From Shewanella xiamenensis (GTDB taxonomy: Bacteria > Pseudomonadota > Gammaproteobacteria > Enterobacterales > Shewanellaceae): a stretch of DNA of 36,830 bases. The translations under genes and the position numbers were made by a program. Below are positions 8,039 to 15,899 of this stretch, one piece after another; within the stretch, counting starts at the first letter, position 1, and every line of letters begins with the position of its first letter. Under the pieces are notes generated by a model. That model had not been told where the DNA came from and made no database searches. It saw only the letters and a program-made list of their open reading frames with translations. The DNA is taken from NCBI RefSeq assembly GCF_014647135.1, contig NZ_BMOP01000035.1:1-36830 (forward strand), given 5' to 3'.

Positions 8039-9751
8039 ATGCTAACCGATATGGAGATTTCGCGCCGCGCGCATCTAAAAGATATCGCACAACTTGGTGC
8101 AGAGTTTGGGTTGTTGCCCGAAGAGATGCAGCTATTTGGTCATACCAAAGCTAAGGTGGAGCCACAAGTACAGCAGCGCTTAGCCGGGCAACCAAAGGGG
8201 AAGCTGATTATTGTGACCGCAGTGACGCCAACGCCCCATGGTGAAGGCAAAACCGTGACGACTATTGGTTTAACGCAATCGCTCAAGGCGCTCGGCAACA
8301 AAGTCTGTGCCTGTATTCGCCAGCCCAGTATGGGGCCTGTATTTGGGGTGAAAGGTGGCGCCGCAGGCGGTGGTTACGCCCAAGTGGTGCCCATGCAGGA
8401 GCTGAATTTGCACCTAACAGGCGACATTCATGCTGTGAGTAGTGCACATAATCTTGGGGCGGCGGCGATTGCTTCTCGGCTTTACCATGAGACGCGTTTG
8501 GGGCGGGCGGAATATGAGCGTCAATCGGGATTAAGGTATTTAGATATTGATCCTAAGGGTATTCGTTGGCACAGGGTGGTTGATCATAACGACCGTTGCT
8601 TGCGGGAAATTGAGGTGGGATTGGGTGAAAACAACGGTCCCGCTTATCATTCAAGATTTGATATTACTGCCGCTTCAGAGTTAATGGCGATTCTGGCGCT
8701 GAGCGGCAATCTGGCGGATATGCGCGCACGTATAGGTAAGTTAGTGCTAGCCCTTAATCGCCAAGGAGAGGTCATTAGCGCGCAAGAGCTTGGTGTCGCA
8801 GGTGCGATGACGGCGATCATGGCGGAGGCGGTAAAACCCACTTTAATGCAGACCTTAAACGGCGCGCCTTGTCTTATCCATGCGGGACCCTTTGCGAATA
8901 TCGCCCATGGTAACTCGTCAGTCATTGCCGATGATATCGCCTTAAAACTGGCCGATTTTGTGGTGACCGAAGGTGGGTTCGGCTCCGATATGGGTTTTGA
9001 AAAGTTCTGTAATATCAAGGCGCGTCAGTCGGGATTAACCCCGAGCGCCGCGGTATTAGTGACTACTTTGAAAGCACTAAAGGCCAATAGTGGCCTATCG
9101 TCCGATGCAGATATTAATGCACCAGACCAAGTCCGTCTCGAGGCGGGTTTTGCCAACTTAAACTGGCATATCAACAATGTAGCGCGTTACGGTATTCCCG
9201 TTGTGGTGGCGATTAATCGCTTTGCCACCGATACGGACGCCGAGCTTAACTGGTTAATTGAGGCTGTAAGTGCTACCGCGGCATTTGGTTGCGAACTTAG
9301 CGAGGCTTTTAGCCAAGGTGAAATAGGCGCCATTAGCCTCGCACAAACCGTAATCCGTGCCTGTGAGCAGCCAAGCGAGTTTCGGTTGTTATATCCTGAT
9401 GATATGGACTTAGAAGCTAAATTATCGACCTTAGCTGAAGTGGGTTATGGCGCCGCAGGGGTGAGCTTATCCGATGCGGCTAAGCTGCAATTACAGGAGC
9501 TCAACTCGCTTGGTTATGGGCATTTACCTGTTTGCATGGCGAAAACACCCTTATCCATTAGCCACGATCCTCAGCTTAAAGGTGTCCCTCAAGGCTTTAT
9601 GGTACCCGTGCGTGAATTGGTACTGCATGCGGGGGCTGGGTTTATCACGGCATTGGTAGGTAATGTGATGACTATGCCAGGGCTTGGGTTAACCCCTGGT
9701 TATTTAAAGATAGATATCACCGCTGATGGTGAGATTACTGGATTAGGTTAG
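8039..9751 (+). CDS. fhs: formate-tetrahydrofolate ligase
   Basis: This 570 aa cytoplasmic enzyme makes 10-formyl-THF from formate, THF and ATP, feeding purine synthesis and one-carbon metabolism. The ATP-binding loop TPTPHGEGKT is at about 63-72. Other family blocks follow: RQPSMGPVFGVKGGAAGGGYAQ, LTGDIHAVSSAHNL, FANIAHGNSS, VTEGGFGSDMGFEKF and VGNVMTMPGLG near the C-terminus. Full length for the family is about 555-580 aa. The ATG start is preceded by AGAGGA at a slightly long spacing. It is single, ending at a strong hairpin shared with the mechanosensitive channel gene. Confidence 0.96.
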   Translation: MLTDMEISRRAHLKDIAQLGAEFGLLPEEMQLFGHTKAKVEPQVQQRLAGQPKGKLIIVTAVTPTPHGEGKTVTTIGLTQSLKALGNKVCACIRQPSMGPVFGVKGGAAGGGYAQVVPMQELNLHLTGDIHAVSSAHNLGAAAIASRLYHETRLGRAEYERQSGLRYLDIDPKGIRWHRVVDHNDRCLREIEVGLGENNGPAYHSRFDITAASELMAILALSGNLADMRARIGKLVLALNRQGEVISAQELGVAGAMTAIMAEAVKPTLMQTLNGAPCLIHAGPFANIAHGNSSVIADDIALKLADFVVTEGGFGSDMGFEKFCNIKARQSGLTPSAAVLVTTLKALKANSGLSSDADINAPDQVRLEAGFANLNWHINNVARYGIPVVVAINRFATDTDAELNWLIEAVSATAAFGCELSEAFSQGEIGAISLAQTVIRACEQPSEFRLLYPDDMDLEAKLSTLAEVGYGAAGVSLSDAAKLQLQELNSLGYGHLPVCMAKTPLSISHDPQLKGVPQGFMVPVRELVLHAGAGFITALVGNVMTMPGLGLTPGYLKIDITADGEITGLG

Positions 9752-9778
9752 TTTGTTAGCCATTTGAATGTAAAGATG

Positions 9779-9807
9779 AAAAGGCGCAATCAAAGATTGC
9801 GCCTTTT
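9779..9807. terminator. bidirectional terminator, 13 bp perfect stem
   Basis: AAAAGGCGCAATC, loop AAA, GATTGCGCCTTTT: a perfect stem with A and T tracts at its ends, serving fhs and the convergent MscS-type gene. Confidence 0.9.
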
Positions 9808-9832
9808 GTTAAGAATTCGCTTTGACGAAAGA

Positions 9833-11485
9833 CTATTTACTGGTTTGGTAAATATGCACATCGCGCTGTGGGAAAGGAATGCTGATACCCTCAGCATCAA
9901 AGCGCATTTTCACTTCACGGGTGATATCCCAATATACATCCCAATAGTCTTCTGGTTTTGCCCAAGGGCGGACGATAAAGTCGACCGAGGATTCTCCTAA
10001 TACGTGCAACTTAATCAGTGGTGCAGGTACTTTTTGCACTTTCGGATGCGCCTCAACAATCGATTTTAGTACCGCTTCGGCCTGCTCAATACTATCGCCA
10101 TAGCCGATGCCAAATGTCATATCGACTCGGCGCTGGTGCTCGGCGGTAATATTGTTGATGGTATCCCCCCAAATCTTATTGTTGGGAATGATAAGTCTCT
10201 GGTTATCTAATGTTTTAATGGTGGTAGAGACTAGGCTCATATGGCTAACGCGCCCCGATACGCCAGCCGCATTAATCAAATCGCCGACATCATACGGACG
10301 ATAGATCAAAATCATCATGCCTGAAGCAAAGTTGGAAAGGGTGTCTTGCAGGGCAAAACCGATGATCACACCGGCAATACCAAAACCTGCCAGCAGGGGG
10401 CCTAGTTCGATACCAAGCTGGGATAAAGCAATCAGCAAACCGATAGTAAATACAGCCTTGCCCGAGAGTGAGGTAAAAAAGTCTTGCAGTAACTTACTGA
10501 AATTTAACTTAGAATTGCTAACTGTATTACTCACTATCTTTTTCACCAGTTTGCCCACAAGGTTAGCGACAAATAGGAGCAGACAGAAGATAAATAATTT
10601 AAAGACTAAGGTAGGTCCGTGGTTAATAGCTTGATCTTTAGCGGTATTTAGCCATTGCTCGATTAAGCTCGATGCCACATCAATGCTTAACACATCCTGC
10701 GTAATATCACCGGAGATGCTAAACAAGGTCTTTTTCAGCAGGGCGGTGTTTTGCCCTAGTGCATCAAGTAGTTCGATATCTATGCTGAGGCTAAGGCTGT
10801 TTTGCGCTAAACGGTCTTTTAGTTGTAGCACACGACTGGTTTGCGCTGAGGTAACATTTTTCCCCGCATTGGTGGCGTCATTCACCGCATTTTGTAATTG
10901 TTGCTGGGTATAAGTGACAAAGCTATCAAAGTTATCTGCACGGCCAAGCAGGATTTGGGTGAGCTGTGTTTTTTCTGCCGTCACATCTTGGCCAAGTTGA
11001 CTCAGCCAGTCTAGGGTCTCAAGTCGTTGCTTGTAATTATTGTCTTTGTCGAGTTCACGCTTTGAGATCTCAAGTAAGGTTGCATCATCATCCGGTGTAC
11101 CGAGTTTCTTGGATAATTTGCTGACGATATCATTAAAGTAGTCGTTAATTTTCTGATTAAAAAGCAATTGCTCTTGAACGAGGGGCAATATTAAGGCTTT
11201 GTCGTAACTGTCATTGTCTAAAAGTGTTTTAATCTTATTGCGTAACTGTAAGGACTTATTTTGAATGCGATATTCAACAATGGTGCGTAATTCACCTTGG
11301 TATTGAGCTAAGCGCGCAATGTCCTCTTTAATGGCGGTCTGAAGTGTGGTTAATTCACTTTGGGTTTCGTTTGATGCCGAAGCGGTTGGGCTGGTCGTAA
11401 TGGGGTCTGGATCTGCAGCGAATACCTTGGCACTCATCAGTAGTGGAAAGCTTAGGGCAAGTATCAATATTAGCGAGCGGCGCAT
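9833..11485 (-). CDS. MscS-family mechanosensitive channel with periplasmic helical domain
   Basis: About 550 aa. The start is placed at ATG 11485 (MRRSLILILALSFPLLMSAKVFAA), a clean signal peptide, rather than 29 codons upstream. Next comes a 250-residue, Gln- and Leu-rich helical periplasmic domain, then several membrane segments. The MscS pore helix reads AGFGIAGVIIGFALQDTLSN, then FASGMMILIYRPYDVGD, the beta domain (VSGRVSHMSLVSTTIKTLDNQRLIIPN) and the cytoplasmic alpha/beta cage (VDMTFGIGYGDSIEQA). It is predicted to open under membrane tension and release solutes in osmotic downshock. It is longer than MscS (286 aa) and shorter than MscK. Transcribed alone. Confidence 0.9.
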   Translation of the reverse strand: MRRSLILILALSFPLLMSAKVFAADPDPITTSPTASASNETQSELTTLQTAIKEDIARLAQYQGELRTIVEYRIQNKSLQLRNKIKTLLDNDSYDKALILPLVQEQLLFNQKINDYFNDIVSKLSKKLGTPDDDATLLEISKRELDKDNNYKQRLETLDWLSQLGQDVTAEKTQLTQILLGRADNFDSFVTYTQQQLQNAVNDATNAGKNVTSAQTSRVLQLKDRLAQNSLSLSIDIELLDALGQNTALLKKTLFSISGDITQDVLSIDVASSLIEQWLNTAKDQAINHGPTLVFKLFIFCLLLFVANLVGKLVKKIVSNTVSNSKLNFSKLLQDFFTSLSGKAVFTIGLLIALSQLGIELGPLLAGFGIAGVIIGFALQDTLSNFASGMMILIYRPYDVGDLINAAGVSGRVSHMSLVSTTIKTLDNQRLIIPNNKIWGDTINNITAEHQRRVDMTFGIGYGDSIEQAEAVLKSIVEAHPKVQKVPAPLIKLHVLGESSVDFIVRPWAKPEDYWDVYWDITREVKMRFDAEGISIPFPQRDVHIYQTSK

Positions 11486-11706
11486 AGACGTTATCTTCGA
11501 CAAAAAGAGGTAGGTATATGATAGGTGTCGAGCTAAACCCTGTAAAATATCAACAGCATAATAGACTAACAATGTTTAAAATTTGTGCGCCAGTTTACAG
11601 CTTTAGGCCATAGAATGAAGCTCTGAAACCTCGACGCTAATTAGTTCGACTGAATGGGATAAGGATCTGATAAACTTAGCGCCCCATAGTTAGGAATGTA
11701 CTTTAC

Positions 11707-12036
11707 ATGCTGTGCTCCCATTGTCATCTGTCGATTAAAATTGCCCAAATTACCCAGCAGCGCGGAAAGGGCTTTCACGCCCAAGTCCAATGTCCCCATT
11801 GTTCAGCGTGGCTTGGTCATAGTCCTAAGTTATTGAAGTTAAAATTGTTTGGTTTTTATGCGAGTGCCCTGACGGGCTTATACAGTTACTTCGATGCCTC
11901 GACGCGGCATTTTTTGATCCCTGTGATGATCTTCTGTGTGATGTTGCTGCTGGTGAGCCATTTTATGGATCAGCTGCAAACGATTGAGGCACCAGAGAAG
12001 CAAGACGATAGCGATCAACGGCAAAAGTATCGCTAG
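11707..12036 (+). CDS. small zinc-ribbon membrane protein, unknown function
   Basis: This 109 aa protein opens with two CxxC-type knuckles: C3-SH-C6 and C29-PH-C32, the pattern of a zinc ribbon. They are followed by two hydrophobic segments (about 48-62 and 69-87) and an acidic, Gln-rich tail. Topology suggests a small inner-membrane protein with a cytoplasmic zinc knuckle. No family name was recognised. The upstream 130 bases contain AT-rich promoter-like sequence but no clear ribosome site before the ATG. It is single. Confidence 0.65.
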   Translation: MLCSHCHLSIKIAQITQQRGKGFHAQVQCPHCSAWLGHSPKLLKLKLFGFYASALTGLYSYFDASTRHFLIPVMIFCVMLLLVSHFMDQLQTIEAPEKQDDSDQRQKYR

Positions 12037-12057
12037 AGATGGGATGACACTGGTTTA

Positions 12058-12113
12058 ACCCTGTCGAGCCGTTTAGGGGCCTACCACTGAGGCTCGACAT
12101 TGTTTTACAGGGT
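12058..12113. terminator. nested hairpin between convergent small genes
   Basis: TGTCGAGCC (12062-12070) pairs perfectly with GGCTCGACA (12091-12099), and outside it ACCCTG (12058-12063) can pair with CAGGGT (12108-12113). The two pairings overlap by two bases at the left arm, so they compete slightly. This is a likely terminator for the convergent genes at 11707-12036 and 12121-12246, though no strong U tract is present. Confidence 0.5.
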
Positions 12114-12120
12114 GAACCTG

Positions 12121-12246
12121 TTATTGAATAACCTGTTCTTGACTCTCTAATGAGTGTTCTACGTAATAAATCCCGCCCAAAATGACTGCGCCGAAAATCA
12201 CTATCCCTAAGATTAATCCTAAGTTTTCACGAAAGAATGCTAGCAT
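12121..12246 (-). CDS. 41 aa single-pass membrane protein
   Basis: This short frame was read by eye: MLAFFRENLGLILGIVIF and on to EHSLESQEQVIQ. Residues 9-29 form one strongly hydrophobic helix rich in Gly, Ile and Leu, followed by a charged C-terminal tail; a few charged residues precede the helix. AAAAGG lies nine bases before the ATG. Such proteins often act as small partners of larger membrane complexes, but no partner is evident here. It sits between the zinc-ribbon gene (convergent) and the zinc cassette (divergent). Confidence 0.6.
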   Translation of the reverse strand: MLAFFRENLGLILGIVIFGAVILGGIYYVEHSLESQEQVIQ

Positions 12247-12383
12247 TTTGGTTGCCTTTTGCTGGGTTGAATAGAATTAAATATTTAGCCTGTATAACAC
12301 TGGGCACATAATAGATTCACTGACTTAAGCTAATCTTAAATAACTCTTTTTGCCAATAATGTGCTCTTTTTAAGGTGCCATTA

Positions 12384-12460
12384 GTTGCAATGGTAAATAT
12401 CTTGTAACGCATTGCTTGACCATTACCTTATTGCAACTTACTAGCGGCCTGACTTAAACT
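12384..12460 (+). promoter_or_regulatory. candidate operator and promoter of the zinc cassette
   Basis: GTTGCAATGGTAAAT (12384-12398) faces ATTACCTTATTGCAAC (12422-12437), an inverted repeat with a two-base offset. A second pairing is GCAATG (12387-12392) with CATTGC (12410-12415). The right arm TTGCAA (12431-12436) can serve as -35, with TAAACT (12455-12460) as -10 at 18 bp. A repressor bound here would block transcription. A Zur-type regulator is an obvious guess from the genes, but the sequence does not contain the usual TTATAACAT-like core. Confidence 0.4.
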
Positions 12461-12490
12461 TGTGCCACTTTTTACTATGGGGACGACTGA

Positions 12491-12781
12491 GTGAGACTAG
12501 ATAGTCACTTAAGACGCACAATTTCGATATGGCTTGCCGCCGTATTGATACTGCTGTCTTTTGTTGCCTCAGCCCATAGTGTGACTCACCTTGATGATGG
12601 GGCGAAGACGCACTGTACGCTCTGCTTCCATCAACATCAGCTAAATAAAATTCTGTTCACAGCTCCGCAGACGCTAAATTTAGCGATACAGCGATTTGAT
12701 GTTTGTGAGTTTGTCTTACCCGTTACCTTCTTCGAACACGTCAGTGTTTACCTAAGCCGTGCGCCGCCTGTTCTCCATTAA
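12491..12781 (+). CDS. small His/Cys-rich exported or membrane protein, probable metal binder
   Basis: This 96 aa protein starts at GTG 12491, with GGGGA eight bases before it. A hydrophobic segment (about 11-28) is followed by a metal-ligand cluster: H29, H33, then HCTLCFHQH at about 41-49. The C-terminal half is neutral. The arrangement of one anchor followed by His plus a CxxC pair resembles the small DUF2946/DUF2607-like proteins found beside metal-uptake genes; the family assignment is tentative. It leads a cluster with an outer-membrane barrel and ZnuA/ZnuB-like genes, so a role in periplasmic zinc handling is inferred. The gap to the next start is 81 bases. Confidence 0.65.
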   Translation: MRLDSHLRRTISIWLAAVLILLSFVASAHSVTHLDDGAKTHCTLCFHQHQLNKILFTAPQTLNLAIQRFDVCEFVLPVTFFEHVSVYLSRAPPVLH

Positions 12782-12862
12782 ATCAACTTTAATATTTTAA
12801 CTTATTGTATTTCTTGATGACTTAATTTAGTCATCGAGTGCTAGTTGTATTTTGGAGATATC

Positions 12863-14044
12863 ATGACTGTTTTTAACAACCGAATTTCTTTGGTGGCCTT
12901 GGCGTGCGCATTTGCTTCGCCGACGTTATTTGCTGCTGACTCAAGTTTAACCAATCCAGCGATCAGTGCGGTGCTGAATGGCTATTATCAAACGGCTGAA
13001 CGCCCATTGGCAGAAACCGCCGAAGGATTTGGTTTAGGTGAAACTGAGTTGGCGATGAGTGCCAATATTGACGACATGTTCTACGGCAAAGTGACCGCCG
13101 TCGTTGAGATGCATGATGGTGAAACCGAGCTTAATCTTGAAGAAGCCTTTATCCAAACCATGGCAATGCCTGCGGGTTTTTCCATCCGTGGCGGACGTTT
13201 CCTGTCGGATATCGGTTATCTAAATAACCAGCATTTACATACCGATTCATTCACCGACCGTCCGATTGCTTACCGTGCATTTTTCGGCGGCCACTATTTC
13301 GATGATGGCGTGCGCTTAAACTTTGTTGCTCCAACTGATCTGTATTGGACCATTGGCGCTGAAGCGTTCAAGGGCGACAGCATGCGCGCCGCCGATGAAC
13401 ATGGCGAACGTGAGTTTAAAAATGTCGGTGTGTACACCTTATATTCAAAAATCGGTGGCGATATAGGGGATAACAGTTCATGGCAGGCGGGATTGAGTTA
13501 CTTACGTAACGAAAATGGTCAAGTCACAGCCCATGAAGAAGGGGATGCGCACGAAGACGAAACCGCTGAGGAAGGTCATGACCACAGCCATGCGGCATCT
13601 TACACAGGTAAAAACACCTATGGTGCTGATTTTGTGTATAAATGGGCACCAAATGGTAACTATAAATACCAAAACCTGACGTTAAGCGGTGAGTATTACC
13701 GCGTGACTGACTTTGTGCCTACCGATCTTCATCCCGAAGATGCACCGAGCAAGGACTATCATCAAGGTTGGTATCTGAGCAGTGTGTATCAGTTCACTCC
13801 TAGCTGGTCTGCGGGTGTGCGTTACGGCGAGGTGGATACCCAAGAGCTCCATGGCGAGCATTTTCATGGCCAGAAGTTAAAGGAATCTGAGGTGAGTCTA
13901 GCGTGGCATTCGAGCCATTTCTCGACGGTACGTTTCCAGTACACCAATCAGAAGGGAACTAACTTCGATGGAATCGAAGACGACAATGTTTTCACTATTC
14001 AATACATTATGTCTCTGGGGGCTCACGGTGCGCATCAATTCTAA
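12863..14044 (+). CDS. outer-membrane beta-barrel protein with His-rich loop, probable zinc porin
   Basis: About 393 aa. The start is taken at ATG 12863 with GGAG five bases upstream, giving MTVFNN and a signal peptide that ends LFAADSS. Alternating amphipathic strands and a terminal Phe (HGAHQF) mark it as an outer-membrane barrel. There is no TonB plug or TonB box, so it is porin-like rather than a TonB-dependent receptor. An acidic His-rich insert near residues 222-246 (AHEEGDAHEDE, then EGHDHSHAA) and a second cluster, HGEHFHGQ, suit metal capture at the cell surface. The downstream ZnuA/ZnuB-like genes, the first overlapping this gene by 17 bases, support zinc as the metal. Transport itself is inferred. 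Confidence 0.75.
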   Translation: MTVFNNRISLVALACAFASPTLFAADSSLTNPAISAVLNGYYQTAERPLAETAEGFGLGETELAMSANIDDMFYGKVTAVVEMHDGETELNLEEAFIQTMAMPAGFSIRGGRFLSDIGYLNNQHLHTDSFTDRPIAYRAFFGGHYFDDGVRLNFVAPTDLYWTIGAEAFKGDSMRAADEHGEREFKNVGVYTLYSKIGGDIGDNSSWQAGLSYLRNENGQVTAHEEGDAHEDETAEEGHDHSHAASYTGKNTYGADFVYKWAPNGNYKYQNLTLSGEYYRVTDFVPTDLHPEDAPSKDYHQGWYLSSVYQFTPSWSAGVRYGEVDTQELHGEHFHGQKLKESEVSLAWHSSHFSTVRFQYTNQKGTNFDGIEDDNVFTIQYIMSLGAHGAHQF

Positions 14045-14936
14045 TGTTGTTAAAGCGGCCGCAGTGGCCCTGTCTTTCGCTTGTTCAGGCTTTGCCCACG
14101 CAGAGCTGAATGTGTTTGCCTGCGAACCCGAATATGCCGCATTGGCAAAAGAGTTGGCTCCAAACGCCAGCATTTATTCGGCAACCACGGCCTTACAGGA
14201 TCCGCATCAAGTGCAGGCGCGCCCGAGTTTGATTGCTAAAATGCGCCAAGCGGATCTGGTGGTCTGTGCAGGTGCCGATTTAGAAGTCGGTTGGCTGCCG
14301 ATGCTGCAAATGAAGTCAGCCAACGCTAAGGTTCGCTCTACCGATCAAGGGCTATTTTTCGCCGCAGATCAAATCGATACCTTAGATAAGTTAGCGAGTG
14401 TGGATCGCAGCATGGGCGACGTGCATGCTCAGGGAAATCCGCATATCCACTTCGATCCGCATCGTTTGCTTAGCGTCGCGAATGCGCTCAGCGCTAAGAT
14501 GAGTCAACTTGATCCGAGTGAAGCGGCTAATTATCAAAAGGCCTTAGCGGACTTTAGCACTCGTTGGCAGGCGGCGATCCCTCGTTGGGAAGAACAAGCC
14601 AAACCGTTAAAGGGTAAAAAGGTCATCGCCTATCACACCAGTTTTAGATATCTGTTCAACTGGTTGGGGATTGAACAAGCCGCTGATCTTGAGCCTAAAC
14701 CCGGTCTAGCGCCGACCAGTGGCCATTTAGCAAGCCTGCTCAGCCGTGCCGAGCAGGGTGATATTCTTGCGGTGGTTGTGGCGTCCTATCAGGACGAACG
14801 TGGTGCTAAGTGGTTGGGTGAAAAAGCGAATCTTCCAGTACTGATGTTACCTATGTCTGTAGGTGGAAACGATAGCAGCCAAGATCTCTTTAGCCTCTAC
14901 GACAGCGCGATTACCCTCTTAAACGGGGTGAAATAA
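14028..14936 (+). CDS. ZnuA-like metal-binding periplasmic protein
   Basis: About 302 aa. The chosen start is GTG 14028, with GGGGG seven bases upstream, giving MRINSNVVK and a clean signal peptide ending FAHAELN. An ATG 20 codons further upstream has no such support. The fold is the TroA/ZnuA class of solute-binding proteins. Candidate ligands are the His in QDPHQVQARPS, the HIH in GNPHIHFDPHR and the His in IAYHTSFRYLF; a carboxylate would come from the C-terminal half. The loop between helices lacks the very long His-rich run of E. coli ZnuA. It overlaps the barrel gene and is followed four bases later by the permease gene, indicating one operon. Confidence 0.85.
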   Translation: MRINSNVVKAAAVALSFACSGFAHAELNVFACEPEYAALAKELAPNASIYSATTALQDPHQVQARPSLIAKMRQADLVVCAGADLEVGWLPMLQMKSANAKVRSTDQGLFFAADQIDTLDKLASVDRSMGDVHAQGNPHIHFDPHRLLSVANALSAKMSQLDPSEAANYQKALADFSTRWQAAIPRWEEQAKPLKGKKVIAYHTSFRYLFNWLGIEQAADLEPKPGLAPTSGHLASLLSRAEQGDILAVVVASYQDERGAKWLGEKANLPVLMLPMSVGGNDSSQDLFSLYDSAITLLNGVK

Positions 14937-14940
14937 GCCT

Positions 14941-15714
14941 ATGTTGGATCTGGAACTGATGTCGATCCTGCTGCCTGCTCTGGCAGCGGGGATCTTAGTG
15001 CTCTCAACGCACATTGTACTTGGTAAACAAGTGCTTAAGCGTGGGATTATCTTTATTGATTTAGCCATTGCGCAAGTCGCCGCGTTGGGAGCAATTGTCG
15101 CCCACATGGACCACAGGTTAGAAGACATGCCATTTTCTAATGTGTGGATGCCGGCCTTGTTCGCCCTTGCGGGGGCGGGATTTATCGCTTGGTTATCTAA
15201 GCGAATGGCGGGTGAGTTAGAAGCCATGATCGGTTGTTTTTATGTGCTATCGGCCGTGGCTGCTATGCTATTGCTGGCGAACGACCCCCATGGTGCAGAG
15301 CTGCTAAAACAATTGATGTCGGGCCAGATCCTTTGGGTGAGTTGGTCGCAATTAGTGTTACCAGCAGTGGTTTATGCTGGGGTGTTGGCGTTGATTTTTT
15401 GGCGCCCACAAATATTAAATGGTGCCGGATTCTATCTCCTGTTTGCCCTAGTTATTACGTTGTCGGTTGAGCTGGTGGGCGTCTATTTAGTGTTTAGTAC
15501 CTTGATTTTACCTGCACTTGCTCTGAATAAATACCAAGGTAAAAACGGCTTGTTTTACGCCTATCTGGTCGGCCTTATGGGTTACTTACTTGGTCTGGTA
15601 TTATCGGCAACCATGGATTTACCGAGTGGGGCGGCGATTGTCGCAACCTTGGCAGTCAGTGCACTGGTATTTCGTGTAGGCTTAAGCAAAATGGCTACAG
15701 TGAGTCAGATCTAA
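14941..15714 (+). CDS. ZnuB-like metal ABC transporter permease
   Basis: This 257 aa inner-membrane protein has about eight hydrophobic helices and belongs to the ABC-3 permease family of Mn, Zn and Fe uptake systems. Characteristic stretches are GKQVLKRGIIFIDLAIAQVAALG near the N-terminus and VELVGVYLVFSTLILPALAL, the coupling-helix region. It follows the ZnuA-like gene by four bases. No ABC ATPase gene follows: a terminator and plsC come next. The cassette must therefore borrow an ATPase (for instance a ZnuC encoded elsewhere) or be a partial set. Confidence 0.88.
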   Translation: MLDLELMSILLPALAAGILVLSTHIVLGKQVLKRGIIFIDLAIAQVAALGAIVAHMDHRLEDMPFSNVWMPALFALAGAGFIAWLSKRMAGELEAMIGCFYVLSAVAAMLLLANDPHGAELLKQLMSGQILWVSWSQLVLPAVVYAGVLALIFWRPQILNGAGFYLLFALVITLSVELVGVYLVFSTLILPALALNKYQGKNGLFYAYLVGLMGYLLGLVLSATMDLPSGAAIVATLAVSALVFRVGLSKMATVSQI

Positions 15715-15755
15715 CGCTAGGTTTTATGCTGAGTGTTAGGCGTTGATATTGATTT

Positions 15756-15800
15756 AAAAGCCCATCGATACGCTTATTGCGTGAGCAACGATGGGCTTTT
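15756..15800 (+). terminator. terminator of the zinc cassette
   Basis: AAAAGCCCATCG (15756-15767) pairs perfectly with CGATGGGCTTTT (15789-15800) across a 21 base loop, and the second arm ends in a T run. Confidence 0.85.
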
Positions 15801-15899
15801 GTTTGATTGTTAGCAACTCAGCTAACAGATGTAAACATTATATTGAGTCCCTAGGGCTGGGTGGCTATACTGTCGCCACTTTCACCCTTGGAGTATGTC

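Noticed and set aside
7894..8154. 86-codon frame before fhs
   Set aside because: Its 3' part overlaps the fhs start in another frame, and fhs has the conserved N-terminus.
13968..14027. Upstream ATG of the ZnuA-like gene
   Set aside because: Using it adds 20 residues ahead of a good signal peptide; GTG 14028 with its own ribosome site explains the protein better.
12863..14044. TonB-dependent receptor for the His-rich barrel protein
   Set aside because: About 390 residues is too short and there is no plug domain or TonB box.
14941..15714. Search for an adjacent ABC ATPase in the zinc cassette
   Set aside because: No Walker A plus LSGGQ frame exists between 12000 and 16000 on either strand, so the absence is real within the window.
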